Shown here in pieces: positions 35,074 to 44,331 of a stretch of 51,649 nucleotides of DNA (positions are counted from its first letter, which is position 1; each line of letters opens with the position of its first letter). The stretch comes from Formivibrio sp. (GTDB lineage Bacteria; Pseudomonadota; Gammaproteobacteria; Burkholderiales; Chitinibacteraceae). Location: contig JARLJJ010000599.1 in the NCBI GenBank assembly GCA_031291275.1, positions 1 to 51,649 on the forward strand, written 5' to 3'. The notes beneath the pieces were generated by a model, which saw only the letters and a program-made list of their open reading frames with translations, had not been told where the DNA came from and made no database searches. A program made the translations under genes and the position numbers.

Positions 35074-35818
35074 TTAGGGTGGTGGGCGGTTACGGACAAC
35101 GGTATGTACCATCAGTTGCAACGCCAACTTGGTCAGTGGTTGGCCGTCGTATAGATCGATCTGGCGCAGCAGTTCCGGTAGTTCCTTGGTGCTCAGGCGG
35201 GCAGAGTTGGTTTTCTTGCGGGCTTTCTTCAGGGCATCGGCGGGTTTGATGTCTGCCGCTGGGCTGCGCTCGGTCAGACCGTGGGCCACCGCGTAGCGCA
35301 ATATTTGCCCGCAGGTTTCCTGTGCGCGCTTGGTAATATCCAGTACCCCGCGAGCTTCGATTTTCTTGACCGTCATCCGCAGCAGCGGTGCGGTAATGTC
35401 GGTTACAGGCTTGGATCACCGGGAACACGTCAGCCTCCAGTCGGCGCAGTACATGATGCGCGTGGCGCTCGGAACGTGCTTCTTTCCAGTCTGCCCACCA
35501 TAGACGCGCTACTTCCTCAAAGCTGGTTTCTGCGGATATTTTGGCAACCAGCTTTTCTTTCTGGCGATTCTGTGACGGATCAATATTCTTTTTGAGTAGT
35601 GTTTGTAGTCGGTCACGCCCGGTTCTGGCGGCCTTGAGGGTGACATCGGGGTAGACGCCCAGTGAAAGCATCCTATACTTGCTAGCAAAGCGGTAACGAT
35701 ATCGCCAGCACTTCTTTCCTGTGGACTAAGCGTTTAGTACCAAGCCTTCGCCGTCCGACAAAGGGAAAGGTTAGTCCCATGGCTTGGCCACTTTAGTGAT
35801 GAGGTCGGTCAGCTTCAT
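35074..35818 (-). pseudogene. Decayed P4-type tyrosine integrase
   Basis: Remnant of a phage/island integrase. From ATG 35818 the frame reads MKLTDLITKVAKPWD, stop TAA, LSDGEGLVLNA, stop TAG, then KKCWRYRYRF and LSLGVYPDVTLKAAR, a recognisable N-terminal DUF4102 domain. A frameshift near 35400 moves the frame to PLLRMTVKKIEARGVLDITKRAQETC, the core-binding domain. The protein ends at HTVVRNRPPP, so the whole catalytic domain (Arg-His-Arg-Tyr) is gone. Two stops, one frameshift and a truncation make it non-functional. It lies 166 bp from the 3' end of tRNA-Ser(CGA), a usual attachment site for this class. Confidence 0.88.
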
Positions 35819-35913
35819 GGCGTACACCGTATGAGTAACTATTCCATGAGTCACTATTGTTACCTATAAATTGAATGTGTTATTCACCTTGCCAAGGGGT
35901 GACTAGGAATAAC

Positions 35914-35948
35914 AAAAAACCCTGTAAAGCTAAGCTTTATCAGGGTTT
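35914..35948 (-). terminator. Terminator of tRNA-Ser(CGA)
   Basis: AAACCCTG-TAAAGC (35917-35930) pairs with GCTTTA-T-CAGGGTTT (35934-35948) with one bulged base. On the minus strand it is followed by T6 (A run 35914-35919). It lies 35 bp beyond the tRNA 3' end. Confidence 0.82.
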
Positions 35949-35983
35949 CAGTGGGTGTCGCTGGGTATCGCTAGTTTGATACT

Positions 35984-36073
<90 letters not shown>

Positions 36074-36086
36074 GCGTAGGGTGGCG

Positions 36087-36116
36087 ATTGTAGCGCAAGA
36101 GGTTGAATCCTACCAA
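36087..36116 (-). promoter_or_regulatory. Promoter of tRNA-Ser(CGA)
   Basis: On the minus strand: TTGGTA (36111-36116), 18 bp, TACAAT (36087-36092), with a GC-rich stretch before the tRNA start at 36073. Confidence 0.6.
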
Positions 36117-36185
36117 ATGTTTTGTTTGTGATCATGCCAGCTTGTTGGCACAATGCCGGGTTTCTCATAAATATCAAAGGGTTCC

Positions 36186-37631
36186 ATGAAGAGATTGTGG
36201 ACAGGGTTACTTATATTAGTCTTGGCGGGGTGTGGGGACTGGATGACCAGTGCGGTCGCACCGGTCCGGCCATGGCAGGAAACGCACGAATTGGTGGTCT
36301 TGGTTCCCAACGGGCCTACGACACTTTTTGTGGATGCTTCCGGTGGGCAGGCTGGGCTGGAATATGATCTAGTTAACCAGTTCGCCGCCAAGCATGCACT
36401 CAAGGTTCGTTTTGTTGTCGCGGCAAATCAGGCAGATGCGCTAACGCGTTTGCGTCGCGGCGAGGCTCATATGGCCGCTGGCGTGTGGGCGAGCAATGAG
36501 CCGAATATTGTTAATAGCCCTGTATACCAAACAGTGGAACCCGTCTTGGTTTATCTGTCTGGATCGTCGGATTCTGAGATTCAGCGCCAATTGGCGGCTG
36601 GCAAGTTGCCATTAAATGTGTTGCCTGAACATATCCAGACGGTCGCGAAGATAAAGGCGCGCTGGCCAGGTTTGGTCGCGGTTCAGGATATGGCTGGTGA
36701 TGGCGAGGATTTGTTTGAGCGGGTGGCGCAAGGGAAAATCCGCGCAGCGCTGATAGATGCGCGTACGGCTGAAGTGATGCAGAACTATTACCCTCAGGTC
36801 GCTATTCTGTATGGCGTGAGCGAACCCATGGCGCTGGCTTGGGCTTTGCGCTCGGATGATGCAGATCTCACTAGTCAAGTCTCTGCATTTATGAAAGAAG
36901 CAACAGCGCAAGGCGTCGTAACGCAATTAGCTTCACGGTATTACGGCCATATCAATCGCCTTGAACCGTTGGATGCCAGTGCGTTTCTCAATCGGCGCAG
37001 CCAGATACTGCCTGATTTCCGTGGTTGGTTTCACGAGGCTGCAGCGAAAACCGGGCTGGATTGGCGCTTGGTGGCGGCGTTGGCCTATCAGGAATCGCAT
37101 TGGAACCCAACGGCTGTTTCTCCTACGGGAGTGCGCGGCCTAATGATGCTGACCGCCGGGACGGCACAGGCGCTTGGTGTTGATCGGATGAACCCATACC
37201 AGAGTATCATGGGTGGTGCGCGCTACATGCGCCAGATGATCGATATGATCCCGCAACGCATTACTGAACCGGATCGTACCTGGTTGGCATTGGCGGCCTA
37301 CAACGTCGGTTTCGCACATCTGGAAGATGCACGCATTCTGGCCCAGCGACTCAAGAAAAATCCCGATAGCTGGGTGGATGTAAAGTCCGTGTTGCCTCTG
37401 CTACGCAATCCACGATATTTTCAGACATTAAAAAATGGCTATGCTCGAGGAGGCGAGCCGGTTATTTTTGTTGAGTCCTTGCGTACCTACTTCGATATCC
37501 TTGCGCGTTTCGAACCACCAATGGAGCCAAGTACTACCCAACTGGCGTCCACCAGTGCGGAACCCGAAACGAAAACAATTTCTCCCGCCGAGCCGAGCTT
37601 GGTTGGGCACGGTGAAATTGCTGCGCTGTAA
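36186..37631 (+). CDS. mltF: Membrane-bound lytic murein transglycosylase F
   Basis: Outer-membrane lipoprotein that cleaves peptidoglycan glycan strands, 481 residues. The signal MKRLWTGLLILVLAGC places the lipidated cysteine at 16. An SBP_bac_3-like regulatory domain (about 35-270) is followed by the SLT catalytic domain, with the catalytic glutamate in AYQESHWNPTAVSPTGVRGLMMLT, AYNVGFAHLEDA and the NGYARGGEPV end. AAAGGG lies 5 nt before ATG 36186. A short serine/proline-rich tail follows. Domain order and length are standard. Confidence 0.95.
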   Translation: MKRLWTGLLILVLAGCGDWMTSAVAPVRPWQETHELVVLVPNGPTTLFVDASGGQAGLEYDLVNQFAAKHALKVRFVVAANQADALTRLRRGEAHMAAGVWASNEPNIVNSPVYQTVEPVLVYLSGSSDSEIQRQLAAGKLPLNVLPEHIQTVAKIKARWPGLVAVQDMAGDGEDLFERVAQGKIRAALIDARTAEVMQNYYPQVAILYGVSEPMALAWALRSDDADLTSQVSAFMKEATAQGVVTQLASRYYGHINRLEPLDASAFLNRRSQILPDFRGWFHEAAAKTGLDWRLVAALAYQESHWNPTAVSPTGVRGLMMLTAGTAQALGVDRMNPYQSIMGGARYMRQMIDMIPQRITEPDRTWLALAAYNVGFAHLEDARILAQRLKKNPDSWVDVKSVLPLLRNPRYFQTLKNGYARGGEPVIFVESLRTYFDILARFEPPMEPSTTQLASTSAEPETKTISPAEPSLVGHGEIAAL

Positions 37632-37669
37632 TCCGTTAGAATAGCCCCTTTGCCTTTTCTGTGATGATC

Positions 37670-39061
37670 ATGACCACGATTCGTACCCGTTTTGCCCCGA
37701 GTCCCACCGGCCTGTTGCATATCGGTGGTGTACGTACCGCACTGTTTTCTTGGGCGTATGCCCGTAAAAATGGTGGCCAGTTTGTGTTGCGGATTGAAGA
37801 TACCGATCTGGAGCGTTCAACGCCGGAATCGGTCGCAGCAATTATTGATGGCATGAACTGGATTGATCTGGGACATGACGAAGGTCCGTTCTATCAGATG
37901 CAGCGCATGGACCGTTACAAGGAAGTGCTCCAGCAATTGCTGGCAAATGGCCATGCCTACCTGTGTTACATGAGTCGCGAAGAGCTGGATACGCTGCGGG
38001 CAGAGCAAGAAGCGCGCGGCGAAAAGCCGCGCTACGACCGACGTTGGCGTCCTGAACCTGGCAAAACCTTGCCGACACCCCCGGCGGGCGTAAAACCCGT
38101 GGTGCGCTTCAAGACGCCGGTCGATGGTGTGATTGCCTGGGACGATGCGGTAAAAGGTCGGATTGAAATCAGCGCGACCGAACTTGACGACCTGATTATT
38201 GCGCGTCCAGATGGCACTCCGACCTATAATTTCTGTGTAGTGGTCGATGACTGGGATATGGGCATTACCCATGTGATCCGCGGTGATGATCACGTCAACA
38301 ATACCCCGCGCCAGATCGTGATTTATCAAGCGCTGGGTGCCAAGGTGCCGACTTTCGCGCATTTGCCGATGATCCACAACGATCAGGGCCAGAAGCTGTC
38401 CAAGCGACGCGATGCAGTCAGCGTCGTGGAGTATGAGCGCATGGGCTTCCTGCCAGAAGCATTGCTCAACTATCTGGCACGCCTGGGCTGGGGTCATGGC
38501 GACGATGAATTTTTCACGCTGGATCAGTTTGTTGAATGGTTCGATCTGAAAGATGTCAGCCCAAGCCCGAGCCGTTTCGATCGGGAAAAATTGCTGTGGC
38601 TGAATGCACAACATATGAAAGCGGCTGACCCGGTACGTTTGGCTGGATTGGTACAGCCTTTCCTGAAAGACAAGGGAGTGGATACGCAGAATGGGCCGGC
38701 GCTGGCGCTGGTCGTGGTGCTGCTGCGTGAACGTGTGCATACCTTGGTTGAACTGGCCGATCAGGCTGAATATTTCTACCGTCCGCTGGATCCAACCGCT
38801 GAAATCGTGGCGAAACATCTCACCCCCGATGATGAAGCCCGTCTGCAATTCTTTGCTGAAGGCGCTGCCCGTTTGGAAAGTTGGGATCAACCAACGCTGG
38901 CCCAATTCATCAAGGATTTCGTCAAGCAGCAGGAAGTGAAGATGCCGCTGGTGGGCATGCCATTGCGCGCCAAAATTTGCGGTACCTTGCAAACGCCGTC
39001 GGTTGATGCAGTTTTGGCCTTGTTGGGGCGCGAGGAAGTGCTGAAGCGTCTGGCAGTTTAA
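37670..39061 (+). CDS. gltX: Glutamyl-tRNA synthetase
   Basis: Charges tRNA-Glu, 463 residues, close to the usual length. The class I motifs are HIGG in FAPSPTGLLHIGG and KLSKR in QGQKLSKRRDAVSV. The tRNA-binding zinc ligands known from E. coli (C98, C100, C125) are mostly lost: the region reads AYLCYMSREEL and YDRRWRPEP, with a single cysteine. I chose ATG 37670 in a GTG-ATG-ATC-ATG string; the ribosome binding site is poor. TAGAAT at 37637 may be a -10. A single copy is present in the window, with two terminators after it. Confidence 0.96.
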   Translation: MTTIRTRFAPSPTGLLHIGGVRTALFSWAYARKNGGQFVLRIEDTDLERSTPESVAAIIDGMNWIDLGHDEGPFYQMQRMDRYKEVLQQLLANGHAYLCYMSREELDTLRAEQEARGEKPRYDRRWRPEPGKTLPTPPAGVKPVVRFKTPVDGVIAWDDAVKGRIEISATELDDLIIARPDGTPTYNFCVVVDDWDMGITHVIRGDDHVNNTPRQIVIYQALGAKVPTFAHLPMIHNDQGQKLSKRRDAVSVVEYERMGFLPEALLNYLARLGWGHGDDEFFTLDQFVEWFDLKDVSPSPSRFDREKLLWLNAQHMKAADPVRLAGLVQPFLKDKGVDTQNGPALALVVVLLRERVHTLVELADQAEYFYRPLDPTAEIVAKHLTPDDEARLQFFAEGAARLESWDQPTLAQFIKDFVKQQEVKMPLVGMPLRAKICGTLQTPSVDAVLALLGREEVLKRLAV

Positions 39062-39083
39062 TCTGATCGTAGGTGACTAAAGC

Positions 39084-39111
39084 AAAACGGTGAATCTTGG
39101 TTCGCCGTTTT
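39084..39111 (+). terminator. Terminator of gltX
   Basis: AAAACGGTGAA (39084-39094) / TTCGCCGTTTT (39101-39111) with one G-T pair and a 6-nt loop, 22 bp after the stop codon. Confidence 0.8.
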
Positions 39112-39128
39112 GTATTGGGTGGGGAAAG

Positions 39129-39158
39129 AAAAAGCGAGTCGGTCTGGACTCGCTTTTT
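39129..39158. terminator. Bidirectional terminator between gltX and the chemoreceptor
   Basis: Perfect 12-bp stem AAAAAGCGAGTC (39129-39140) / GACTCGCTTTTT (39147-39158), loop 6 nt. It serves the minus-strand chemoreceptor and backs up gltX. Confidence 0.92.
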
Positions 39159-39190
39159 TACGTTCAGATTGTTTTCCTGCAATAGAAATA

Positions 39191-40810
39191 TTACAGGCGG
39201 TAGGCAGCTACCATTTGTTGCATGCCAATCGCCAATTGATCGAGTTCGCGGGCGGATTGTGCGCCTTCGTTGGCAGCGCAACTCCCTTCTTCGGCCATCT
39301 GTGCGATGTGTTCAATCTGCAGGGCAATGCTATTACTTGCTGAACCCTGTTCGCGGATGGCGTTGACGATCTCATCGACCATGGCGACGCCATTGCGACT
39401 GCCATGACCAATCTGCTCCATCACCTTGTTTGCAATGCTCACCCGCTCCACGCTGCTGGTAACTTGCCGCACAATGTGTTGCATGCCTTCAACGGCATTG
39501 CGTGCCCCGTTGCGCATCGATGCGATAGTCCGGGTGATTTCCTGCGTGGAGGAAGCAGTGCGTTCGGCCAGTTTGCGTACTTCATCTGCAACCACGGCAA
39601 AGCCGCGTCCTTGCTCTCCGGCGCGCGCGGCTTCAATGGCGGCATTCAGTGCCAGTAGATTGGTCTGATCTGCCACTTCTTTGATTACGGCGACCACGCT
39701 GGAAATTTGCAGACTTTGTTCTTCCAGTTGACGGATATGGTCGGCAGCCCGGCTGACGATGCCCGAGGTATTGTTGATTTCTTCGACGGTATGACCAATA
39801 ACCTCTTCACCGTTTTTAGCCAGTTTCCCCGATTCACTGGAGAAGTGATGAACTTCCCCGGCACGATCTCCAACTTGACCAATACTGACTGACATTTGCT
39901 CAATGGAAGAAGCCATATTGGATGCGGCTTCACTTTGTTCGAATGATGCGGCGGCAACTTGTGCCGCTGTTTGCGCCATTTGGCTGGCTGCCTGTGCCAC
40001 TTGGCCTGCCCCTGCAGCCACACTGCGAATATTGCCCTGTACCCGGTCAAGCAGCTGGTTGAAGGCGGTGGCCGTCACGCCGATTTCGTCATGCGTGTGG
40101 ATATTGGCGCGAGCGGTGAAATCAAGCTGGCCAGCGACATGCAGCATGGTTGTGCGCATCGTGTGCAAGGAAGCACTAATGTTTCGGCGCAGCAATAACC
40201 CGATGCCACTGGTTAAAACAATACCGGTAGCCAAGGCGATCAGGGTCAAGATGTTGTTGCGCCGCCCGGTTTGGGTGGCATTTTTTACAATTTTGGTAGC
40301 AAGGTCGTTGTTGAATGCAGCGTGTTCCTGAAACGCTGTGGTGAGTTTGCCGCCGGCAGGTTTCCATTCGTTTTCAACAACCGCATTCATCCCTTCTCGG
40401 TCATTTGCTCGTGATCTTTCCAGTACTTTTTCCAGAATCTGTGTGTAGTTGGCAAAGGATTGCTTGTCGGCATCCAGCAGGGATTTATCCTGGTTGTCGG
40501 TGGCTTTTTTCTCATATTCCCCAAGCAAGGAATTAACTTCCTGAATCTTTTGTTTGATGACCTCTTCGTGGGGCGCTTTTTTTGCAGGATCATCGTAGGA
40601 GAGGAAATACAGTGCATTGACCCGAATAACCAGGAAAGTATTTTCGGCACGTGCAAGAGTGTTCAGATTGCTGATGATGTTTTCGTTGGTGTACTTCAAG
40701 TCGTTCGTGACTTGCCGGGTGCTATAAAAACCCAGTGCGCCGACCAGTAATAGTGCTGCGATCGAGCCGGCAATCATGACGAGTAAACGGCTGGCAATGG
40801 TAAGTTTCAT
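39191..40810 (-). CDS. Methyl-accepting chemotaxis protein
   Basis: Transmembrane chemoreceptor of 539 residues. TM1 spans about 7-29, a periplasmic four-helix-bundle sensor domain 30-185, TM2 186-208 and HAMP 210-262. The long signalling coiled coil carries the hairpin tip [41 protein letters not shown]. It ends at MVAAYRL without the NWETF-type pentapeptide that tethers CheR/CheB in enteric receptors. GGGAG lies upstream of ATG 40810. The ligand is unknown. With MotD and the FlxA-like gene it supports motility. Confidence 0.95.
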   Translation of the reverse strand: MKLTIASRLLVMIAGSIAALLLVGALGFYSTRQVTNDLKYTNENIISNLNTLARAENTFLVIRVNALYFLSYDDPAKKAPHEEVIKQKIQEVNSLLGEYEKKATDNQDKSLLDADKQSFANYTQILEKVLERSRANDREGMNAVVENEWKPAGGKLTTAFQEHAAFNNDLATKIVKNATQTGRRNNILTLIALATGIVLTSGIGLLLRRNISASLHTMRTTMLHVAGQLDFTARANIHTHDEIGVTATAFNQLLDRVQGNIRSVAAGAGQVAQAASQMAQTAAQVAAASFEQSEAASNMASSIEQMSVSIGQVGDRAGEVHHFSSESGKLAKNGEEVIGHTVEEINNTSGIVSRAADHIRQLEEQSLQISSVVAVIKEVADQTNLLALNAAIEAARAGEQGRGFAVVADEVRKLAERTASSTQEITRTIASMRNGARNAVEGMQHIVRQVTSSVERVSIANKVMEQIGHGSRNGVAMVDEIVNAIREQGSASNSIALQIEHIAQMAEEGSCAANEGAQSARELDQLAIGMQQMVAAYRL

Positions 40811-41061
40811 AAATGTTCTCTCCCGAGATGATGGTTTATTATTTTATTGGAATAAGGTTTTAATTTACGGCGTGTGTAATTTTATGTCGGAAAAGCATTC
40901 TAACAATTGGATCGGGTAAAACAAGCAGTCCAGAAGTGTAAACGGCGATAGTTTGGGTTAAGTCATGGGTTTCTTGACGGTGTGCGCCCCGCGTTGTGCA
41001 AGTGCCTGTACAGAAGGCGGGAAAAAAGGTATCTATTTGCTTTTAATACGGGAACTCCGGC

Positions 41062-42588
41062 ATGAAGGCTTTGCCCCTCCGCCTCAAGATTGGCCAATTG
41101 TTGATGGCTGGTTTCGATGGATATGAGCCCGATGCGCAGATAGAGCGACTGATTCGCCTGCGCCATTTGGGCGGTGTGATCCTGTTTCGGCGCAATATTC
41201 AGAATCCCGTACAGACTGCGGCATTGAACCGACGCTTGCAGGAAATCAATGCCGAACAATCGGCTATTCCGTTGCTGATCGGAGTGGATCAAGAAGGTGG
41301 CGTTGTCTCGCGTATCGAGGAGGGCGTTACCCCGCTGCCCTCGGCGCTGGCATTTCGGACTGCTGGCAATGCCGCCGATTGTGAGGCTCTGACGCGCATT
41401 GCGAATGAAGAGCTACGCATCCTTGGATTTAATGTCAATTTTGCGCCGGTGCTGGATGTGAACAACAATCGCCGCAATCCGGTTATCGGTGTGCGTGCCT
41501 ACGGTGAAACTGTGGCGGAAGTTTGCGAATACGGTCTTGCCGCGCAACGCGGGATACAGGCTGCGGGTGTTGCCGCTACGGCGAAACATTTCCCCGGTCA
41601 CGGAGATACCGCAGTCGATTCCCATCTTGGCCTGCCTCGTGTCGGGCATGACAGGGCACGGTTGGATGCAGTGGAACTGGCGCCGTTTCGGGCGGCAATT
41701 GCGGCGGGTGTCGATGCGATCATGTCTGCGCATGTGGTGTTCCCCGCTTTCGAGCCTGATCCAGATATACCTTCTACCTTGTCGCCAGCGGTCATGACGG
41801 ATTTGCTGCGCGGGGAACTTGGCTTCGATGGCGTGGTCATTACCGACTGCCTGGAAATGGCTGCCATTGCCGAAGGCGTGGGTGTGGTCGAGGGTGCTGT
41901 GCGCGCTTTCAAGGCAGGCGCCGATATATTGCTGGTTTCGCATCGCGAAGATCGCCAGTTGGCAGTGATGGACGCTTTGCTTGCTGCGGTGGAGCGGGGC
42001 GAGATCAGCGAAGCGCGTATTGATGAATCCGTGAAGCGTATTCTGAGTCTTAAAGAAAAACGCAACATGGCAGGATGGCGCATGCTGCCACCTGATGTTA
42101 CTGACCAGATTGCCCAGCCGCAAAGTCTGGCGTTATCGAAACAGATTCATGCTGCCTGTATTGTCTGGCAAGGGACGCCGGCCAAGTTAGATAGGCATCG
42201 GCCCGTATTGGTGATCTCGCTGGAAGTGCGCGAGCGTACGGAAATCGATATGGTGAGTGTGGACGGCGGCACGCTGGGTTGCTGTCTTGCTGGGTGCGGA
42301 TTGGCTGTCAGCGAATTACGTTTTCCTCTGGCTCCGTCATCGGCAGATATTGCTTTGGCTGTGATGCGTTCGCATGCCGCAGCGCAGGTTATCTGTATCA
42401 GTTACAACGCTGTGCTTATTCCAGAGCAGCAGGCATTATTGACGGCCTTGCCTGGCGTTAAAACATGGTTGGTTGCCGGGCGATTGCCGTATGACTTGGA
42501 TCTGCTACCCCAGGCGCGCGGCAGGCTTGCTGCCTGCTCTAACCGTCCGGCAGCTTTGGCTGCCTTGGCACGTGCCTTGTTGGAGTGA
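41062..42588 (+). CDS. nagZ: Beta-N-acetylhexosaminidase NagZ, long form
   Basis: GH3 glycosidase removing GlcNAc from muropeptides during peptidoglycan recycling. The catalytic barrel (about 1-335) has LIGVDQEGGVVSRI, the His/Asp acid-base loop KHFPGHGDTAVDSH (175-188) and the nucleophile D262 in VITDCLEMA. There is no signal peptide, so it is cytosolic. At 508 residues it is much longer than the 340-residue enterobacterial enzyme: a C-terminal alpha/beta domain of about 170 residues (DRHRPVLVISLEVRERTEID onward) resembles that of Gram-positive NagZ. Transcribed alone. Confidence 0.92.
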   Translation: MKALPLRLKIGQLLMAGFDGYEPDAQIERLIRLRHLGGVILFRRNIQNPVQTAALNRRLQEINAEQSAIPLLIGVDQEGGVVSRIEEGVTPLPSALAFRTAGNAADCEALTRIANEELRILGFNVNFAPVLDVNNNRRNPVIGVRAYGETVAEVCEYGLAAQRGIQAAGVAATAKHFPGHGDTAVDSHLGLPRVGHDRARLDAVELAPFRAAIAAGVDAIMSAHVVFPAFEPDPDIPSTLSPAVMTDLLRGELGFDGVVITDCLEMAAIAEGVGVVEGAVRAFKAGADILLVSHREDRQLAVMDALLAAVERGEISEARIDESVKRILSLKEKRNMAGWRMLPPDVTDQIAQPQSLALSKQIHAACIVWQGTPAKLDRHRPVLVISLEVRERTEIDMVSVDGGTLGCCLAGCGLAVSELRFPLAPSSADIALAVMRSHAAAQVICISYNAVLIPEQQALLTALPGVKTWLVAGRLPYDLDLLPQARGRLAACSNRPAALAALARALLE

Positions 42589-42592
42589 CAGG

Positions 42593-42598
42593 TATAAT
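42593..42598 (+). promoter_or_regulatory. -10 element upstream of the lysine-rich protein gene
   Basis: Perfect TATAAT 51 bp before the start codon, just after the nagZ stop. No good -35 at 16-18 bp. Downstream, the 16-bp perfect palindrome AGCCGCAATTGCGGCT (42618-42633) lies in the leader, just ahead of the ribosome binding site. Confidence 0.5.
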
Positions 42599-42648
42599 CT
42601 CTTAATTAAATTTTAGAAGCCGCAATTGCGGCTACGAGGAATAAAACC

Positions 42649-42999
42649 ATGGCTTTGAAGTGGATTGCAGGTTTGCTCTTGCTTGGAACGTTATCTGTTT
42701 ACGCACAGGCGGAAGAAAAAGACGCACCCTTGCCGTTCGATGAGCCGTCTGCCGCACCGCAATACGTACAAAGAACCTCGATGCCGACGGTATCGGTACG
42801 CAGACATACTCAGGCGCGTAAATCACATAGAGTCCAACCCGTCGCTCACAGAGTGAAATCGGTCAAAAAAGTGGCAGGAAAATCCACGCCAAAGCGCACG
42901 GTAAAAGTCGTCGCGAAGAAAACAGCGACCAAGAAAGCGGTTGTGCGCAAGCATGTCGCTAAAGCGCCTGTATCCCGTGCAAAGAAAAAACACCGCTGA
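42649..42999 (+). CDS. Small secreted lysine-rich protein, function unknown
   Basis: A 116-residue protein that I do not recognise as a named family. Signal peptide MALKWIAGLLLLGTLSVYAQA (cleavage after AQA), a short acidic/proline stretch, then a strongly basic histone-H1-like tail rich in KK, VKK, AKK and TKK with regularly spaced valines and alanines. GAGG lies upstream of ATG 42649. After export it would carry a large positive charge, suiting binding to lipopolysaccharide, teichoic-like polymers or nucleic acid; this is inference. It ends against a short terminator and convergent aroA. Confidence 0.75.
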   Translation: MALKWIAGLLLLGTLSVYAQAEEKDAPLPFDEPSAAPQYVQRTSMPTVSVRRHTQARKSHRVQPVAHRVKSVKKVAGKSTPKRTVKVVAKKTATKKAVVRKHVAKAPVSRAKKKHR

Positions 43000-43011
43000 A
43001 ACGGCGGTGTT
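42989..43011. terminator. Terminator between the lysine-rich gene and aroA
   Basis: AACACCGC (42989-42996) / GCGGTGTT (43004-43011), loop 7 nt. The left arm overlaps the last codons of the upstream gene. On the minus strand it is followed by a T-rich tract (the A run 42985-42990), so it may serve aroA better. Confidence 0.65.
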
Positions 43012-43032
43012 GTCTTGAATCTCAGCTGTAGT

Positions 43033-44328
43033 TCAGTACTGGGAAATTCGCGCCAACTCGTCAAAATAGGTCGGGAAGGTCTTGGCGGTGCAGCCCGGGT
43101 CCATGATGCGGACCGGCACGCCGCCGAGCGCCACCAGCGAGAAACACATCGCCATGCGGTGGTCGTCGTAGGTGTCGATTGCCGCATCCGGAATCAAAGC
43201 TGCCGGCGGCGTGACGCGGATATAGTCCTGGCCTTCTTCAACCGTCGCGCCGACCTTGCGCAGTTCAGTCGCCATCGCGCTCAGGCGGTCAGTTTCCTTC
43301 ACGCGCCAACTGGCGATATTGCGGATCGTGGTGGTGCCATTCGCAAACAGCGCGGCAATGGCGATGGTCATCGCGGCATCGGGGATGTGGTTCAGGTCGA
43401 CGTCGATGGCTTTCAGCTTGCCGCTGACTGGCGGCGCAGCCTCAATGTAGTTCGCTCCCCACGTGATCTGCGCACCCATCATTTCAAGGACTTCGGCAAA
43501 GCGTTTGTCGCCCTGAATACTCTCTGAGCCCACGCCTTCGACGCGCACCACGCCGCCGGCAATCGCACCGGTTGCCAGGAAATACGAGGCCGACGAGGCA
43601 TCGCCTTCCACGTGCACCACTCCCGGGCTGACATACTGTTGCCCGCCGGGAATGAAAAATTCGCGCCACTCACGCCGCTCGACCTTCACGCCAAACTTGG
43701 CCATCAGGTTCAGTGTGATCTCGATATACGGCTTGGATATCAGCTCGCCGACGACTTCGATGCTTACGTCTTCGCCGCTCAGCGGCAGCGCCATCAGCAA
43801 GGCGGTGAGGAACTGGCTCGATACATTGCCCTTGACTGGTACTCGTCGTCCGGCCTCGATCCTGGCCGGCTTGATCGCCAGTGGCGGGAAGCCCTCGTTG
43901 CCGAGATAAGCGATGTCGGCACCGACCGCGCGCAGACCATCGACCAGATCGCCGATCGGGCGCTCGTGCATGCGCGGCACGCCGCGCATCTGGTAGTTTC
44001 CGCCGGCGAGCGCCAGCGCGGCGGTCAGCGGGCGAAACGCGGTGCCGGCGTTGCCCAGGAACAGGTCGGCTTCCTTCACCGGGAACAGGCCGCCGATGCC
44101 GGGTACGGTGAAGTCGCGGGTGTCGCCCTGTTGTGTCCAGTTTACGCCGAGTTGTTGCAGCGCTTCGAGCATGCGCTGGGTATCGTCCGAGGCCAACAGT
44201 CCTTTGACTTGCGTTGTGCCTTGCGCCAGCGCAGCCAGCAGCAGGATGCGGTTGGAGATGCTTTTCGAGCCGGGCAGGACCACTGTGCCGTTGATGCGGG
44301 CAATCGGGGCGAGATCGAGAAATTCCAT
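43033..44328 (-). CDS. aroA: 3-phosphoshikimate 1-carboxyvinyltransferase (EPSP synthase)
   Basis: Sixth step of the shikimate pathway, 431 residues. Signatures: [22 protein letters not shown] near the start, [37 protein letters not shown], and the ending [19 protein letters not shown]. This is the class I enzyme type (GNAGTA, with RMxERP). It is the last gene of the minus-strand run; its start is 3 bp from the waaF stop, so the two are coupled. Confidence 0.97.
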   Translation of the reverse strand: MEFLDLAPIARINGTVVLPGSKSISNRILLLAALAQGTTQVKGLLASDDTQRMLEALQQLGVNWTQQGDTRDFTVPGIGGLFPVKEADLFLGNAGTAFRPLTAALALAGGNYQMRGVPRMHERPIGDLVDGLRAVGADIAYLGNEGFPPLAIKPARIEAGRRVPVKGNVSSQFLTALLMALPLSGEDVSIEVVGELISKPYIEITLNLMAKFGVKVERREWREFFIPGGQQYVSPGVVHVEGDASSASYFLATGAIAGGVVRVEGVGSESIQGDKRFAEVLEMMGAQITWGANYIEAAPPVSGKLKAIDVDLNHIPDAAMTIAIAALFANGTTTIRNIASWRVKETDRLSAMATELRKVGATVEEGQDYIRVTPPAALIPDAAIDTYDDHRMAMCFSLVALGGVPVRIMDPGCTAKTFPTYFDELARISQY

Positions 44329-44331
44329 GGT

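Noticed and set aside
37817-38992. A 391-codon frame antisense to gltX
   Set aside because: Mirror frame of gltX without any recognisable motif.
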